Assembly: GCF_004795035.1 (NCBI RefSeq) | Contig: NZ_SSBK01000014.1 | Location: 102,250 to 166,249, forward strand | Origin: Streptomyces sp. A0958 | GTDB lineage: Bacteria > Actinomycetota > Actinomycetes > Streptomycetales > Streptomycetaceae | DNA length: 64,000 nt | Reading direction: 5' to 3' | Part shown: one piece after another, positions 42,744-51,618 of the stretch | How positions within the stretch are numbered: the stretch's first letter is position 1 | How the letters are laid out: each line of letters starts with the position of its first letter | Program-made: the position numbers and the translations under genes | The notes under the pieces: generated by a model | Database searches by the model: none | What the model saw: only the letters and a program-made list of their open reading frames with translations | What the model was told of the DNA's origin: nothing

Positions 42744-43642
42744 GATTCCCCCTGCGCGTCGGGCACGACCATCGTGCCGATTCCCTCGTCGGTGAAGATC
42801 TCCAGCAGGATCGAGTGCTGGACCCGGCCGTCGATGACGCGGGCCGTCTCCACCCCGTTGCGTACGGCGTGCAGGCAGCCCTGCATCTTGGGCACCATGC
42901 CGCTGGAGAGTTCCGGCAGAAGCTTCTCCAGCTCGGTGGCGGTGAGCCGGCTGATCACGTCGTCGCTGTTGGGCCAGTCCTCGTACAGCCCCTCCACGTC
43001 CGTGAGGACCATCAGCGTCTCGGCGTCCAGCGCGGCGGCGAGTGCGGCGGCCGCGGTGTCGGCGTTGACGTTGTAGACGTGGTTGTCGTCGGCGGAGCGG
43101 GCGATGGAGGAGATGACCGGGATGCGGCCGTCGTCCAGCAGGGCCTGGATGGCGCCGGTGTCGATGGCGGTGATCTCGCCGACCCGGCCGATGTCGACGA
43201 GTTCGCCGTCGATGGTGGGCCGGTGCTGTACGGCGGTGATGGTGTGGGCGTCCTCACCGGTCATGCCGACGGCGAGCGGCCCGTGCTGGTTGAGCAGGCC
43301 GACCAGCTCCCGCTGGACCTGGCCGGCGAGCACCATCCGTACGACGTCCATCGCCTCGGGCGTGGTGACGCGCAGGCCGGCCTTGAACTCGCTGACCAGG
43401 CCCTGCTTGTCGAGCTGGGCGCTGATCTGCGGACCGCCGCCGTGCACGACGACGGGCTTGAGGCCGGCGTGCCGCAGGAAGACGACGTCCTGGGCGAAGG
43501 CCGCCTTCAGCTCCTCGTCGATCATGGCGTTGCCGCCGAACTTGATGACGACCGTCTTGCCGTTGTGCCGGGTCAGCCAGGGCAGGGCCTCGATGAGGGT
43601 CTGCGCCTTCGGGAGTGCGGTGTGCTTCCGCGCGGCGCTCAT
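42740..43642 (-). CDS. argB: Acetylglutamate kinase
   Basis: 300 aa of the amino acid kinase family, with VVIKFGGNAMID, VVHGGGPQI, DVVRMVLAGQVQRELVGL, and NVNADTAAAALAAAL. It phosphorylates N-acetylglutamate, the pathway's main feedback point in arginine producers. Start overlaps the argJ stop by 4 bp (ATGA). Confidence 0.97.
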   Translation of the reverse strand: MSAARKHTALPKAQTLIEALPWLTRHNGKTVVIKFGGNAMIDEELKAAFAQDVVFLRHAGLKPVVVHGGGPQISAQLDKQGLVSEFKAGLRVTTPEAMDVVRMVLAGQVQRELVGLLNQHGPLAVGMTGEDAHTITAVQHRPTIDGELVDIGRVGEITAIDTGAIQALLDDGRIPVISSIARSADDNHVYNVNADTAAAALAAALDAETLMVLTDVEGLYEDWPNSDDVISRLTATELEKLLPELSSGMVPKMQGCLHAVRNGVETARVIDGRVQHSILLEIFTDEGIGTMVVPDAQGES

Positions 43643-44793
43643 GAGCTGTACGCGCTGTTCTCGTGGACGTAGTCCGCGGTGAGGTCGTTGGCCCAGATGA
43701 CGGCCGACTCGGTCCCCGCGGCGAGGTCGGCGGTGATCCGGACCTCACGGAAGCGCATGTCGACGAGGTCGCGGTCCTCGCCCACCGAGCCGTTGCGGCA
43801 GACCCACACGCCGTTGATCGCGACGTTCAGCTCGTCCGGCTCGAAGGCGGCCCTCGTCGTGCCGATGGCGGACAGCACCCGGCCCCAGTTGGGGTCCTCG
43901 CCGTGCAGGGCGCACTTGAGGAGGTTGTTGCGGGCGATGGAGCGGCCCACCTCGACGGCGTCGTCCTCGGTCGCGGCGTTCACGACCTCGATCCGGATGT
44001 CCTTGGAGGCGCCCTCGGCGTCCCCGATGAGCTGCCGGGCCAGGTCGTCGCAGACGGTACGGACGGCCTCGGCGAACTCCTTGTGCTCCGGGGCGATCCC
44101 GCTGGCCCCGGAGGCCAGGAGCAGCACGGTGTCGTTGGTGGACATGCAGCCGTCGGAGTCGACCCGGTCGAAGGTGGTGCGGGTGGCGTCGCGCAGGGCG
44201 GCGTCGAGTCCGGGGGCGTCCACGTCGGCGTCGGTGGTGAGCACGACGAGCATGGTGGCCAGGCCCGGGGCGAGCATGCCGGCGCCCTTGGCCATGCCGC
44301 CGACCGTCCAGCCCTCGCCGCCGGCGACGGCGGTCTTGTGCACGGTGTCGGTGGTCTTGATGGCGATGGCGGCCTTCTCGCCGCCGTGCTCGCTGAGGGC
44401 GGCCGCGGCCTTCTCGATTCCCGGGAGCAGCTTGTCCATGGGCAGCAGGAGGCCGATGAGCCCGGTGGAGGCGACGGCGATCTCGCCCGCGCTGTGGCCG
44501 TCCAGCACCTCGGCGGCCCTCTCGGCGGTGGCGTGGGTGTCCTGGAAGCCCTGCGGGCCCGTACAGGCGTTGGCCCCGCCGGAGTTGAGGACGACGGCGG
44601 TGACCTCGCCGCCCTTGAGGACCTGCTGCGACCACAGGACGGGGGCGGCCTTGACGCGGTTGGAGGTGAAGACGCCCGCGGCGGCGCGGCGCGGACCGTT
44701 GTTGACCACGAGGGCCAGGTCCGGGTTGCCGTTCTCCTTGATTCCGGCGGCGATGCCCGCCGCCGAGAACCCTTGTGCTGCCGTGACGCTCAC
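43639..44793 (-). CDS. argJ: Bifunctional ornithine acetyltransferase / N-acetylglutamate synthase
   Basis: 384 aa from GTG 44793, which overlaps the argC stop (GTGA). The self-cleavage site that yields the alpha and beta chains should lie in the GGMAKGAGMLAPGLATML region (cleavage between Ala/Thr, as in KGxGMxxPxxATML of ArgJ), where the new N-terminal Thr is the nucleophile. It recycles the acetyl group from acetylornithine to glutamate. No separate argE is seen in the window. Confidence 0.97.
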   Translation of the reverse strand: MSVTAAQGFSAAGIAAGIKENGNPDLALVVNNGPRRAAAGVFTSNRVKAAPVLWSQQVLKGGEVTAVVLNSGGANACTGPQGFQDTHATAERAAEVLDGHSAGEIAVASTGLIGLLLPMDKLLPGIEKAAAALSEHGGEKAAIAIKTTDTVHKTAVAGGEGWTVGGMAKGAGMLAPGLATMLVVLTTDADVDAPGLDAALRDATRTTFDRVDSDGCMSTNDTVLLLASGASGIAPEHKEFAEAVRTVCDDLARQLIGDAEGASKDIRIEVVNAATEDDAVEVGRSIARNNLLKCALHGEDPNWGRVLSAIGTTRAAFEPDELNVAINGVWVCRNGSVGEDRDLVDMRFREVRITADLAAGTESAVIWANDLTADYVHENSAYSS

Positions 44794-45818
44794 GGTGCGA
44801 CTCCGATCGTGGAAAGACCTGTGTCCTCGGGCAGTCCGAGGGCGATGTTCATGGACTGCAGGGCGCCGCCCGCGGTGCCCTTGGCGAGGTTGTCGATGGC
44901 GCTGACCACGATGACGCGGCCGGCCGCCTCGTCGTACGCGACCTGGATCTGCACGGCGTTGGAGCCGTACACGGCGGCGGTGGCGGGCCACTGCCCCTCG
45001 GGCAGCAGATCGACGAACGGCTCGTCCGCGTAGGCCTTCTCGTAGGCGGCGCGTACGGTCTCGGCGCTCACCCCCGGCTTCGCCTTCGCGCTGCACGTGG
45101 CGAGGATGCCGCGGGGCATGGGCGCGAGGGTCGGCGTGAAGGACACGGTGACCGGCTCGCCGGCCGCGGCGCTGAGGTTCTGGATCATCTCGGGCGTGTG
45201 CCGGTGGACGCCGCCGACGCCGTACGGCGACATGTTGCCCATCACCTCGGAGCCGAGCAGGTGCGGCTTGGCCGCCTTGCCGGCGCCGGAGGTCCCGGAC
45301 GCGGCGACGATCACGGCCTCCGGCTCGGCGAGCCGCGCCGCGTACGCCGGGAACAGGGCGAGCGAGACGGCGGTCGGGTAGCAGCCGGGCACCGCGATGC
45401 GCCTGCTCCCCGCCAGGGCGGCCCGCCCGCCGGGCAGCTCGGGCAGTCCGTAGGGCCAGGTCCCGGCGTGCGGCGATCCGTAGAATTTCTCCCAGTCGGC
45501 GGCGTCGCGGAGGCGGAAGTCGGCCCCCATGTCCACCACGAGGACCTCGTCACCGAGCTGCTCGGCCACGGCGGCGGACTGCCCGTGCGGCAGCGCGAGG
45601 AAGACCACGTCGTGCCCGGCGAGCACGTCGGCGGTGGTCGGCCGGAGGACCCGGTCGGCCAGGGGCCGCAGGTGCGGTTGCAGGGCGCCGAGGGGCTGGC
45701 CCGCGTTGGAGTTGGCGGTGAGGGCGCCGATCTCCACCTCGGGGTGGACGAGCAGCAGACGGAGCAGTTCCCCACCCGCGTAACCGCTCGCTCCCGCCAC
45801 TGCTGCACGTACCGCCAT
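44790..45818 (-). CDS. argC: N-acetyl-gamma-glutamyl-phosphate reductase
   Basis: 342 aa with the NADP-binding start AAVAGASGYAGGELLRLLL, the catalytic Cys in AVPGCYPTAVSL and GTSGAGKAA. First gene of the arg operon. ATG 45818 has AGGAGG with 7-nt spacing; an upstream TTG at 45821 is unlikely. Preceded by an extended ARG box. Confidence 0.97.
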   Translation of the reverse strand: MAVRAAVAGASGYAGGELLRLLLVHPEVEIGALTANSNAGQPLGALQPHLRPLADRVLRPTTADVLAGHDVVFLALPHGQSAAVAEQLGDEVLVVDMGADFRLRDAADWEKFYGSPHAGTWPYGLPELPGGRAALAGSRRIAVPGCYPTAVSLALFPAYAARLAEPEAVIVAASGTSGAGKAAKPHLLGSEVMGNMSPYGVGGVHRHTPEMIQNLSAAAGEPVTVSFTPTLAPMPRGILATCSAKAKPGVSAETVRAAYEKAYADEPFVDLLPEGQWPATAAVYGSNAVQIQVAYDEAAGRVIVVSAIDNLAKGTAGGALQSMNIALGLPEDTGLSTIGVAP

Positions 45819-45840
45819 CAAAAAGCCTCCTCGTCGATGG

Positions 45841-45875
45841 CATGACTATACGCAGTGATGCACTTTTATGCAAAG
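45841..45875. promoter_or_regulatory. ARG-box pair upstream of argC
   Basis: On the minus strand TTTGCATAAAAGTGCATCA is followed by CTGCGTATAGTCATG. The two imperfect half-palindromes match the Streptomyces ArgR consensus and lie 23-57 bp before the argC start. Confidence 0.8.
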
Positions 45876-45897
45876 AATCTGTGTGGTGTATGCCCGC

Positions 45898-46770
45898 TCA
45901 GGTGCGATCGAGCGCTTCCGGCTGGAGACGTGCCGCCGTCCGGACGAGGTCGGCGACGGCCCTGGACCGGCTGTGCGACGGCCAGGCGATCACGGTGGTG
46001 ACCGCCGGTGCGTCCAGCACCGGAACGGCCGCGAGATCACCGGGAAGTTGGGCTCGGCACGACTCCGGTGAGACCGCGCAGGCACGGCCGAGCGAGACGA
46101 GCTGCAGCAGCTGCGCGTGGTCGCGGACCTGTGGGCCGGGGCCGGGCGGGTAGCTGCCGTCGGGATCGGGCCAGCGCGGCAGGGGCAGGCCCGGCAGCGC
46201 CGCGATATCGGCCATGTGCACATGGGCCCGGGCGGTGAGCGGGTGCCCGGACGGCAGGATCACCACCTGGCCCTCCGTGCCGAGCTCCTCCGTGTCGAAC
46301 CCGGCCGTCGAGTCGAACGGCCGGTGCAGCAGCGCCACGTCGGCCCGGCCGTCACGCAGGAGTCGCCCCTGCTCGGCCGGGCCGCACAGGATGACGTCGA
46401 CGGGGGCCGCGCCGGGTTCGGCGGCATACGCGTCGAGCAGTTTCGCCAGCAGCTCTCTGGACGCACTGGCCTTCGTGACCAGGACCAGGTCGGGGCGGCC
46501 GGTCGCGGAAAGGGCGGCGCGGCGGGCGCGGCGTTCCGCGGCGTCGACCGCGTCGAGGGCTGCCCGGCCCTCGGCCAACAGCACCCCGCCGGCCTCGGTG
46601 AGCGAGACGGTGCGGCTGGTCCGGTCCAGCAGTGCCGCCCCGAGCCGGCGTTCGAGCTGCTGGATCGCCCGCGACAAGGGCGGCTGGGCGATCCCGAGCC
46701 GCTGCGCGGCGCGCCCGAAGTGCAACTCTTCGGCGACAGCGACGAAATAGCGCAGTTCCCGGGTCTCCAT
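45898..46770 (-). CDS. LysR family transcriptional regulator
   Basis: 290 aa. N-terminal HTH (ELHFGRAAQRLGIAQPPLSRAI with the recognition helix) and a C-terminal periplasmic-binding-fold effector domain (about 90-290). It is divergent from an SDR, with an 85-bp shared promoter that holds a clean inverted repeat. It likely activates or represses the SDR in response to an unknown effector. Confidence 0.95.
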   Translation of the reverse strand: METRELRYFVAVAEELHFGRAAQRLGIAQPPLSRAIQQLERRLGAALLDRTSRTVSLTEAGGVLLAEGRAALDAVDAAERRARRAALSATGRPDLVLVTKASASRELLAKLLDAYAAEPGAAPVDVILCGPAEQGRLLRDGRADVALLHRPFDSTAGFDTEELGTEGQVVILPSGHPLTARAHVHMADIAALPGLPLPRWPDPDGSYPPGPGPQVRDHAQLLQLVSLGRACAVSPESCRAQLPGDLAAVPVLDAPAVTTVIAWPSHSRSRAVADLVRTAARLQPEALDRT

Positions 46771-46787
46771 AGCGCCACGGTACCCCG

Positions 46788-46810
46788 ATCAATACCCTGC
46801 CGGTATCGAT
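46788..46810. promoter_or_regulatory. Predicted LysR-type operator
   Basis: ATCAATACC-CTGCC-GGTATCGAT is a 23-bp inverted repeat (8 of 9 pairs) centred between the LysR and SDR starts. It contains the T-N11-A core ATACC-N5-GGTAT of LysR boxes. Confidence 0.7.
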
Positions 46811-46855
46811 TGCCACCCCATTGGTCTTGGACCCCCACCGGGCTCCGAGGGCAGC

Positions 46856-47596
46856 ATGGTCTTCATGAGCGAACGAACGATTGCGCTGGTCACCGGCGCG
46901 AACAAGGGAATCGGCTACGAGATCGCAGCGGGCCTGGGCGCCCTCGGCTGGAGCGTCGGCGTCGGCGCCCGCGACGATGAGCGCCGCGGGGCCGCGGTGG
47001 AGAAACTGCGCGCGGCCGGCGTCGACGCGTTCGGCGTACCACTGGACGTGACCGACGACGCGAGTGCGGCCGCCGCCGCACGGCTGATCGAGGAGCAGGC
47101 CGGGCGCCTCGACGTGCTCGTCAACAACGCGGGCATCACCGGCGGCATGCCGCAGGAGCCCACCCGGGTCGATCCCGACGTCATCCGGACGGTCGTGGAG
47201 ACCAACGTCATCGGCGTCATCCGCGTGACCAACGCGATGCTGCCGCTGCTGCGCCGCTCCGCCTCACCGCGGATCGTGAACATGTCCAGCAGTGTCGGCT
47301 CCCTCACCCGGCAGTCGGGGACCGCGACTGAGCAGACGACGGGTCCGGTGGCCGTGGCGTACGCGCCGTCGAAGACGTTCCTGAACGCCGTCACCCTCCA
47401 GTACGCCAGGGAGCTGAGTGGTACGAACATCCTGATCAACGCCGGCTGCCCCGGCTACGTCGCGACCGACCTCAACGGCTTCCGCGGCGTGCGCACCCCC
47501 GAACAGGGTGCGGCGATCGCCATCACACTCGCGACCCTGCCCGACGACGGCCCGACCGGCCAGTTCTTCGAGGACGCGGGCGTGGTGCCCTGGTAA
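46856..47596 (+). CDS. Short-chain dehydrogenase/reductase
   Basis: 246 aa with the Rossmann motif TGANKGIGYE, NNAGITGG, the catalytic Ser in NMSSSVGS and YxxxK in VAYAPSKTFL. NADPH is likely since the residue pattern after beta-2 includes GARDD. Substrate unknown; carbonyl reductases of this kind are common next to LysR regulators. ATG 46856 follows GAGGGCAGC; ATG 46865 is in frame. Confidence 0.93.
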   Translation: MVFMSERTIALVTGANKGIGYEIAAGLGALGWSVGVGARDDERRGAAVEKLRAAGVDAFGVPLDVTDDASAAAAARLIEEQAGRLDVLVNNAGITGGMPQEPTRVDPDVIRTVVETNVIGVIRVTNAMLPLLRRSASPRIVNMSSSVGSLTRQSGTATEQTTGPVAVAYAPSKTFLNAVTLQYARELSGTNILINAGCPGYVATDLNGFRGVRTPEQGAAIAITLATLPDDGPTGQFFEDAGVVPW

Positions 47597-47710
47597 TGGG
47601 CACGGTCGGCGTCGGCCGGCGGATGGGGCGGCTTCGCCCGGGCGTGCCCTGCGCACCGCGCGGGCGTCGCCGACCGTCCTCGCATGCGCGTACCGCCGTG
47701 CTCGGTCACC

Positions 47711-47905
47711 TCAAGCACCGTCGCAACGGTTGAGCAGGGCCCGGGCCTCGGTGGTGCGGCGATGGGTCGGGCCGAAGGAGGCCAGGCAGGCATCGTGAGC
47801 GCTCACGGCCCGGACCCGGGCCTCGGCATCACGGCCCAGCCCCAGGAGGGCGGTGGCCGCGACAAGCTCCACGGCGCCGGCCTCCTGCGACGAAGGCTCC
47901 GCGTG
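47711..47905 (-). pseudogene. C-terminal fragment of a TPR protein
   Basis: The minus-strand frame ending at 47711 reads VELVAATALLGLGRDAEAR, then SFGPTHRRTTEARALLNRC. That is the TPR_12-type pattern found at the end of large regulators (LGxxHPxTxxARxxL). Only about 55 residues are left, with no start or ribosome site, so it is the stub of a longer gene. The ~370 bp from 47597 to 47966 holds nothing else. Confidence 0.6.
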
Positions 47906-47966
47906 CCGCCGGCCGCCGTCGCACATCCGGACACGCGTGCGAGAACTCCTCCCCTAGGATGGCCCC

Positions 47967-48401
47967 ATGGCTACGATCAGGCAGGTCCAGGTGACCTTCG
48001 ACTGCGCGGACCCGGAGCGTGTCGCGCGTTTCTGGTGCGAGGTGCTGGGGTACGTCGCACCGCCGCCCCCGGAGGGGTTCGCCTCGTGGGACGACTACAA
48101 CGACTCGCTGCCGCCCGAGCGCCGCAACGCCGGGTTCGCGTGCTCCGACCCCACCGGGGCGGGTCCGCGGATGTACTTCCAGCGCGTCCCCGAGGGCAAG
48201 GTCGTCAAGAACCGGGTCCATCTCGATGTGCGGGTGGGTACGGGGCTCGTCGGCGAGGAGCGGGTCGCCGCGCTGGAGGCGCAATGCGCGCGGCTGGTCC
48301 CGCTGGGCGCGACGCGTGTCCGGCTGCTGGTCGCCGACGAGGAGAACGAGTCGTGCCTGGTGATGCAGGACGTCGAGGGCAACGAGTTCTGCCTCGACTG
48401 A
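47967..48401 (+). CDS. VOC/glyoxalase-like domain protein
   Basis: 144 aa matching the glyoxalase_6 type: IRQVQVTFDCADPERVARFW, LGYVAPPPPEG, then MYFQRVPEGKVVKNRVHLDV and VMQDVEGNEFCLD at the end. Metal ligands His and Glu are present (NRVHLDV; EGNEF). It may bind or detoxify a small molecule. ATG 47967 follows a weak ribosome site after CTAGGATGG. Confidence 0.9.
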   Translation: MATIRQVQVTFDCADPERVARFWCEVLGYVAPPPPEGFASWDDYNDSLPPERRNAGFACSDPTGAGPRMYFQRVPEGKVVKNRVHLDVRVGTGLVGEERVAALEAQCARLVPLGATRVRLLVADEENESCLVMQDVEGNEFCLD

Positions 48402-48450
48402 CGGCTGGTGCCCGTTCCTCGCTCGCCCCGTCTCGGGCAGGACCGGCACC

Positions 48451-49250
48451 ATGACCACGCCCCCGGCCCCGCCGCCCTCTACCCGACGTCGCGGCGCACG
48501 GCAGCCTCGCCGCCGCGCTCCGGGCCGTGGCGGCGGGCCGCCTCGATGCCGTCCCCGTCACTTCCTACGGCTCCGAGCCGCTGCTCCACGCAGCGGTCGG
48601 CACGACGCTGTCGCACCGCGAGCCGATGGGGATCAGCGCCTGGCGGTTCGAACGGAAGTGGCGTATCAGCGGAACGGACGCCTTCCAGTCCCTGCCCCTG
48701 GTCGGCGGCGAGACGAACGACCTGGCACAGGTCGCGAGGGCGGCGCGGGCCTGGCACGACGGGGCGTCCCTGGCGGACATCCGCGAGGCGGCCCCCTTCG
48801 CGCACCCCACCGGCCGGTTCGAGGTGCCCGGCCTCGACCCCGTACGCCTCACGGAGTCGGAGTGGCAGGGCAAGCGCCAGGAGGCGGCCGAGCTGGAGTA
48901 CGTGTGGGCCCCGGCGTACCGGTCCCTGATCGAGACGGCGTACGCCGAGCCGGCGCTCCGCGCGCTCTACCCGTTCACCAGACATTGGGCGCTGCGCTTC
49001 TCCGCCACGACCCGCCCCGCCCTGAAGGTGGTCGGCCCGTGCCTGGCCGCGGGCGGCGGCGGTGTGTTCGGGGTGGGGCGCGGACCCCTTACCAGTGATC
49101 TCGGCGAATTCACCACCGCCGAGGAGGCGGTGGCCTGCGGCCATCGCCCAACTGCCGCCGGGCCTGGGGCCGTTGGCGCTCGGCGGGACGCCCCGGGCGC
49201 CGGAAGCGCCGGCTGCGGGTTTCGGCGGGCCGGAGCAGCAGCCGGGCTGA
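48451..49250 (+). pseudogene. DUF6193-like protein gene broken by frameshifts
   Basis: The coding signal moves between frames. From about 48485 one frame reads PDVAAHGSLAAALRAVAAG, continues through REPMGISAWRFERKW and WALRFSATTRPALKVVG, and stays coding to about 49138. It then continues in another frame as IAQLPPGLGPLALGGTPR to a stop at 49250. Upstream, ALYP in a third frame suggests a one-base loss near 48484. From memory these blocks match a Streptomyces family named DUF6193. Only GTG 48527 would give a start in the main frame. Either a pseudogene or sequencing errors. Confidence 0.6.
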
Positions 49251-49307
49251 GGAAAGGTACCGGAGCGTCCACCGGCGGCGTCCGGCCGGCCGCGTACCCT
49301 CACGCCC

Positions 49308-50318
49308 ATGTCAGCGTCTGCCCCCGGTCCCCGTCTGCCGCCCATGTCAGCGTCTGCGTCTGCCCCCGGTCCCCGTCTGCATCGCGTCGCCGTCCTCGTG
49401 CTCGCCGGTGCGAAGCCGCTCGACGTCGGGATTCCCGCCCAGGTGTTCACGACCCGGGCGAGCATGCCGTACGAGGTGCGGGTGTGCGGGGCGGCGCCCG
49501 GGCTCGTCGCCGGGGGTGACGGGCTGGCGTACTACGTCACGCACGGGCTCGACGCGCTCGGCTGGGCGGACATCGTGTTCGTGCCCGGTTACCGGCTGCC
49601 CGACCGGGACGACCCGCCCCCGGCCGTGATCGACGCACTGGTCGCCGCACACGAGCGGGGGGCGCGGCTGGCCGCCATCTCGACCGGGGCGTTCGCGCTG
49701 GCCGCGACCGGGCTGCTCGACGGGCGGCGGGCCACGACGCACTGGCACTACACGCGGGCGCTCGCCGCGAAGTACCCGCTGGTCCGGGTCGACGAGAACG
49801 TGCTGTTCGTCGACGAGGGCAGCGTGCTCACCTCGGCCGGTGCCGCCTCCGGGATCGACCTCTGCCTGCACGTGCTGCGCGGCGACCTCGGAGTGGCCGC
49901 CTCCAACTACGCGGCCCGGCGGCTGGTCGCGGCCCCCTACCGCAGCGGCGGCCAGGCGCAGTACGTGCCGCGCAGCGTGCCCGAGCCGCTGGGTGAGCGG
50001 TTCGCCGCCACCCGCGAGTGGGCGCTGCACCGGCTCGGAGAGCCGTTGACCCTCGACGCGCTCGCCCGGCACGCGGCGGTGTCGCCCCGGACCTTCTCGC
50101 GGCGCTTCGCCGAGGACACCGGCTACACGCCGATGCAGTGGGTCATGCGCGCCCGCGTCGACCTGGCCCGCGAACTTCTCGAACGCTCCGAGCGGGGCGT
50201 CGAGCAGATCGCCGCCGACGTCGGCCTCGGCACCGGCGCCAATCTGCGCCTGCACTTCCAGCGCATCCTCGGCACCACGCCGAGCGAGTACCGGCGCACC
50301 TTCGCCCAGGGCGAATAG
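49308..50318 (+). CDS. GlxA family AraC-type transcriptional regulator
   Basis: 336 aa: an N-terminal DJ-1/PfpI-like domain (HRVAVLVLAGAKPLDVGIPA; AAISTGAFALAATGLLDGRR, where the usual Cys is replaced by Ser) and a C-terminal AraC HTH (LDALARHAAVSPRTFSRRF; IAADVGLGTGANLRLHFQ). The N-terminus carries a near-perfect 36-bp tandem duplication giving MSASAPGPRLPP then MSASASAPGPRL, so translation could start at 49308 or 49344. Targets unknown. Confidence 0.92.
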   Translation: MSASAPGPRLPPMSASASAPGPRLHRVAVLVLAGAKPLDVGIPAQVFTTRASMPYEVRVCGAAPGLVAGGDGLAYYVTHGLDALGWADIVFVPGYRLPDRDDPPPAVIDALVAAHERGARLAAISTGAFALAATGLLDGRRATTHWHYTRALAAKYPLVRVDENVLFVDEGSVLTSAGAASGIDLCLHVLRGDLGVAASNYAARRLVAAPYRSGGQAQYVPRSVPEPLGERFAATREWALHRLGEPLTLDALARHAAVSPRTFSRRFAEDTGYTPMQWVMRARVDLARELLERSERGVEQIAADVGLGTGANLRLHFQRILGTTPSEYRRTFAQGE

Positions 50319-50435
50319 GGGCATACAGCCCTTCGGCGCGCCTGGCGAGATCCTTACGGACCATGGCGATCACGCCGCTGTCTTGGGTGGCCGCCCGGCG
50401 CGATGGTGGTGGGGAAGAGAGAAGGGACATCTCAC

Positions 50436-51434
50436 ATGACTCGCATCGCCATCAACGGATTCGGCCGCATCGGACGCAACGTGCTGCGCGCGCTGCTCGA
50501 ACGCGACAGCGACCTCGACATCGTCGCCGTCAACGACCTCACGGAGCCCGCCACCCTGGCCCGGCTGCTCGCGTTCGACACCACGGCCGGCCGGCTGGGC
50601 CGCCCCGTCACCGTGGACGGCGACACCCTCGTGGTCGACGGCCGCCGCATCAAGGTGCTCGCCGAGCGGGAGCCCGCGCGACTGCCCTGGGCCGAACTCG
50701 GCGTCGACATCGCCCTGGAGGCGACCGGCCGCTTCACCTCCGCCAAGGCCGCCCGCGCCCACCTGGACGCCGGTGCGAAGCGGGTGCTCGTCGCCGCGCC
50801 GTCGGACGGTGCCGACGTGACACTCGCGTACGGGGTCAACAGCGACGCGTACGACCCCGAGCTGCACACGATCGTGTCGAACGCCTCCTGCACCACCAAC
50901 GCGCTCGCCCCGCTGGCCTCGGTGCTGGACGACCTCGCGGGCATCGAGCACGGCTTCATGACGACCGTGCACGCCTACACGCAGGAGCAGAACCTCCAGG
51001 ACGGCCCGCACCGCGACGCCCGCCGCGCCCGTGCCGCCGGGGTCAACATCGTGCCGACCACGACCGGCGCCGCCAAGGCGATCGGGCTCGTGCTGCCCCG
51101 TCTGGACGGCAAGCTTTCGGGCGACTCCATCCGCGTGCCGGTCCCGGTGGGCTCGATCGTCGAGCTGAACACGACGGTGGCGCGCGACGTGACCCGTGAC
51201 CAGGTGCTGGAGGCGTACCGCGCCGCGGCGCGGGGCCCCCTGGCGGGCGTCCTCGAATACTCCGAGGACCCGCTCGTCTCGGCCGACATCACCGGCAACC
51301 CGGCCTCCTCGATCTTCGACTCGGCGCTCACCCGGGTCGACGGCCGCCACATCAAGGTGTCCGCCTGGTACGACAACGAGTGGGGCTTCTCGAACCGGGT
51401 GATCGACACGCTCACCCTGCTGGCCGGCAGCTGA
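50436..51434 (+). CDS. gap: Glyceraldehyde-3-phosphate dehydrogenase
   Basis: 332 aa. N-terminal NAD fold (IAINGFGRIGRNVLRALLE; NDL supports NAD preference), catalytic Cys in SNASCTTNALAP, the His in TTVHAYTQEQN and WYDNEWGFSNR near the end. Standard glycolytic GAPDH; it stands alone rather than in a gap-pgk-tpi operon, so it may be a second copy in the genome. ATG 50436 follows AGAGAAGGGAC. Confidence 0.95.
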   Translation: MTRIAINGFGRIGRNVLRALLERDSDLDIVAVNDLTEPATLARLLAFDTTAGRLGRPVTVDGDTLVVDGRRIKVLAEREPARLPWAELGVDIALEATGRFTSAKAARAHLDAGAKRVLVAAPSDGADVTLAYGVNSDAYDPELHTIVSNASCTTNALAPLASVLDDLAGIEHGFMTTVHAYTQEQNLQDGPHRDARRARAAGVNIVPTTTGAAKAIGLVLPRLDGKLSGDSIRVPVPVGSIVELNTTVARDVTRDQVLEAYRAAARGPLAGVLEYSEDPLVSADITGNPASSIFDSALTRVDGRHIKVSAWYDNEWGFSNRVIDTLTLLAGS

Positions 51435-51618
51435 GCAGGCGCGGGGCCGGGTGCGGGGGCGGCCACGGACCGCCTCCGCCGGGCCCCGACTCCTTTTCCC
51501 TCGCGCCGAGTTCACCTTCCGTTCGCCGGGCAACCTTCTCCGGTTCGCGGCTGTCTCCCATGTGAGCCCTCACACCTCGTACGCCATTGGCTCCGCGTAC
51601 GCGACCAAGGAGAGTTCT

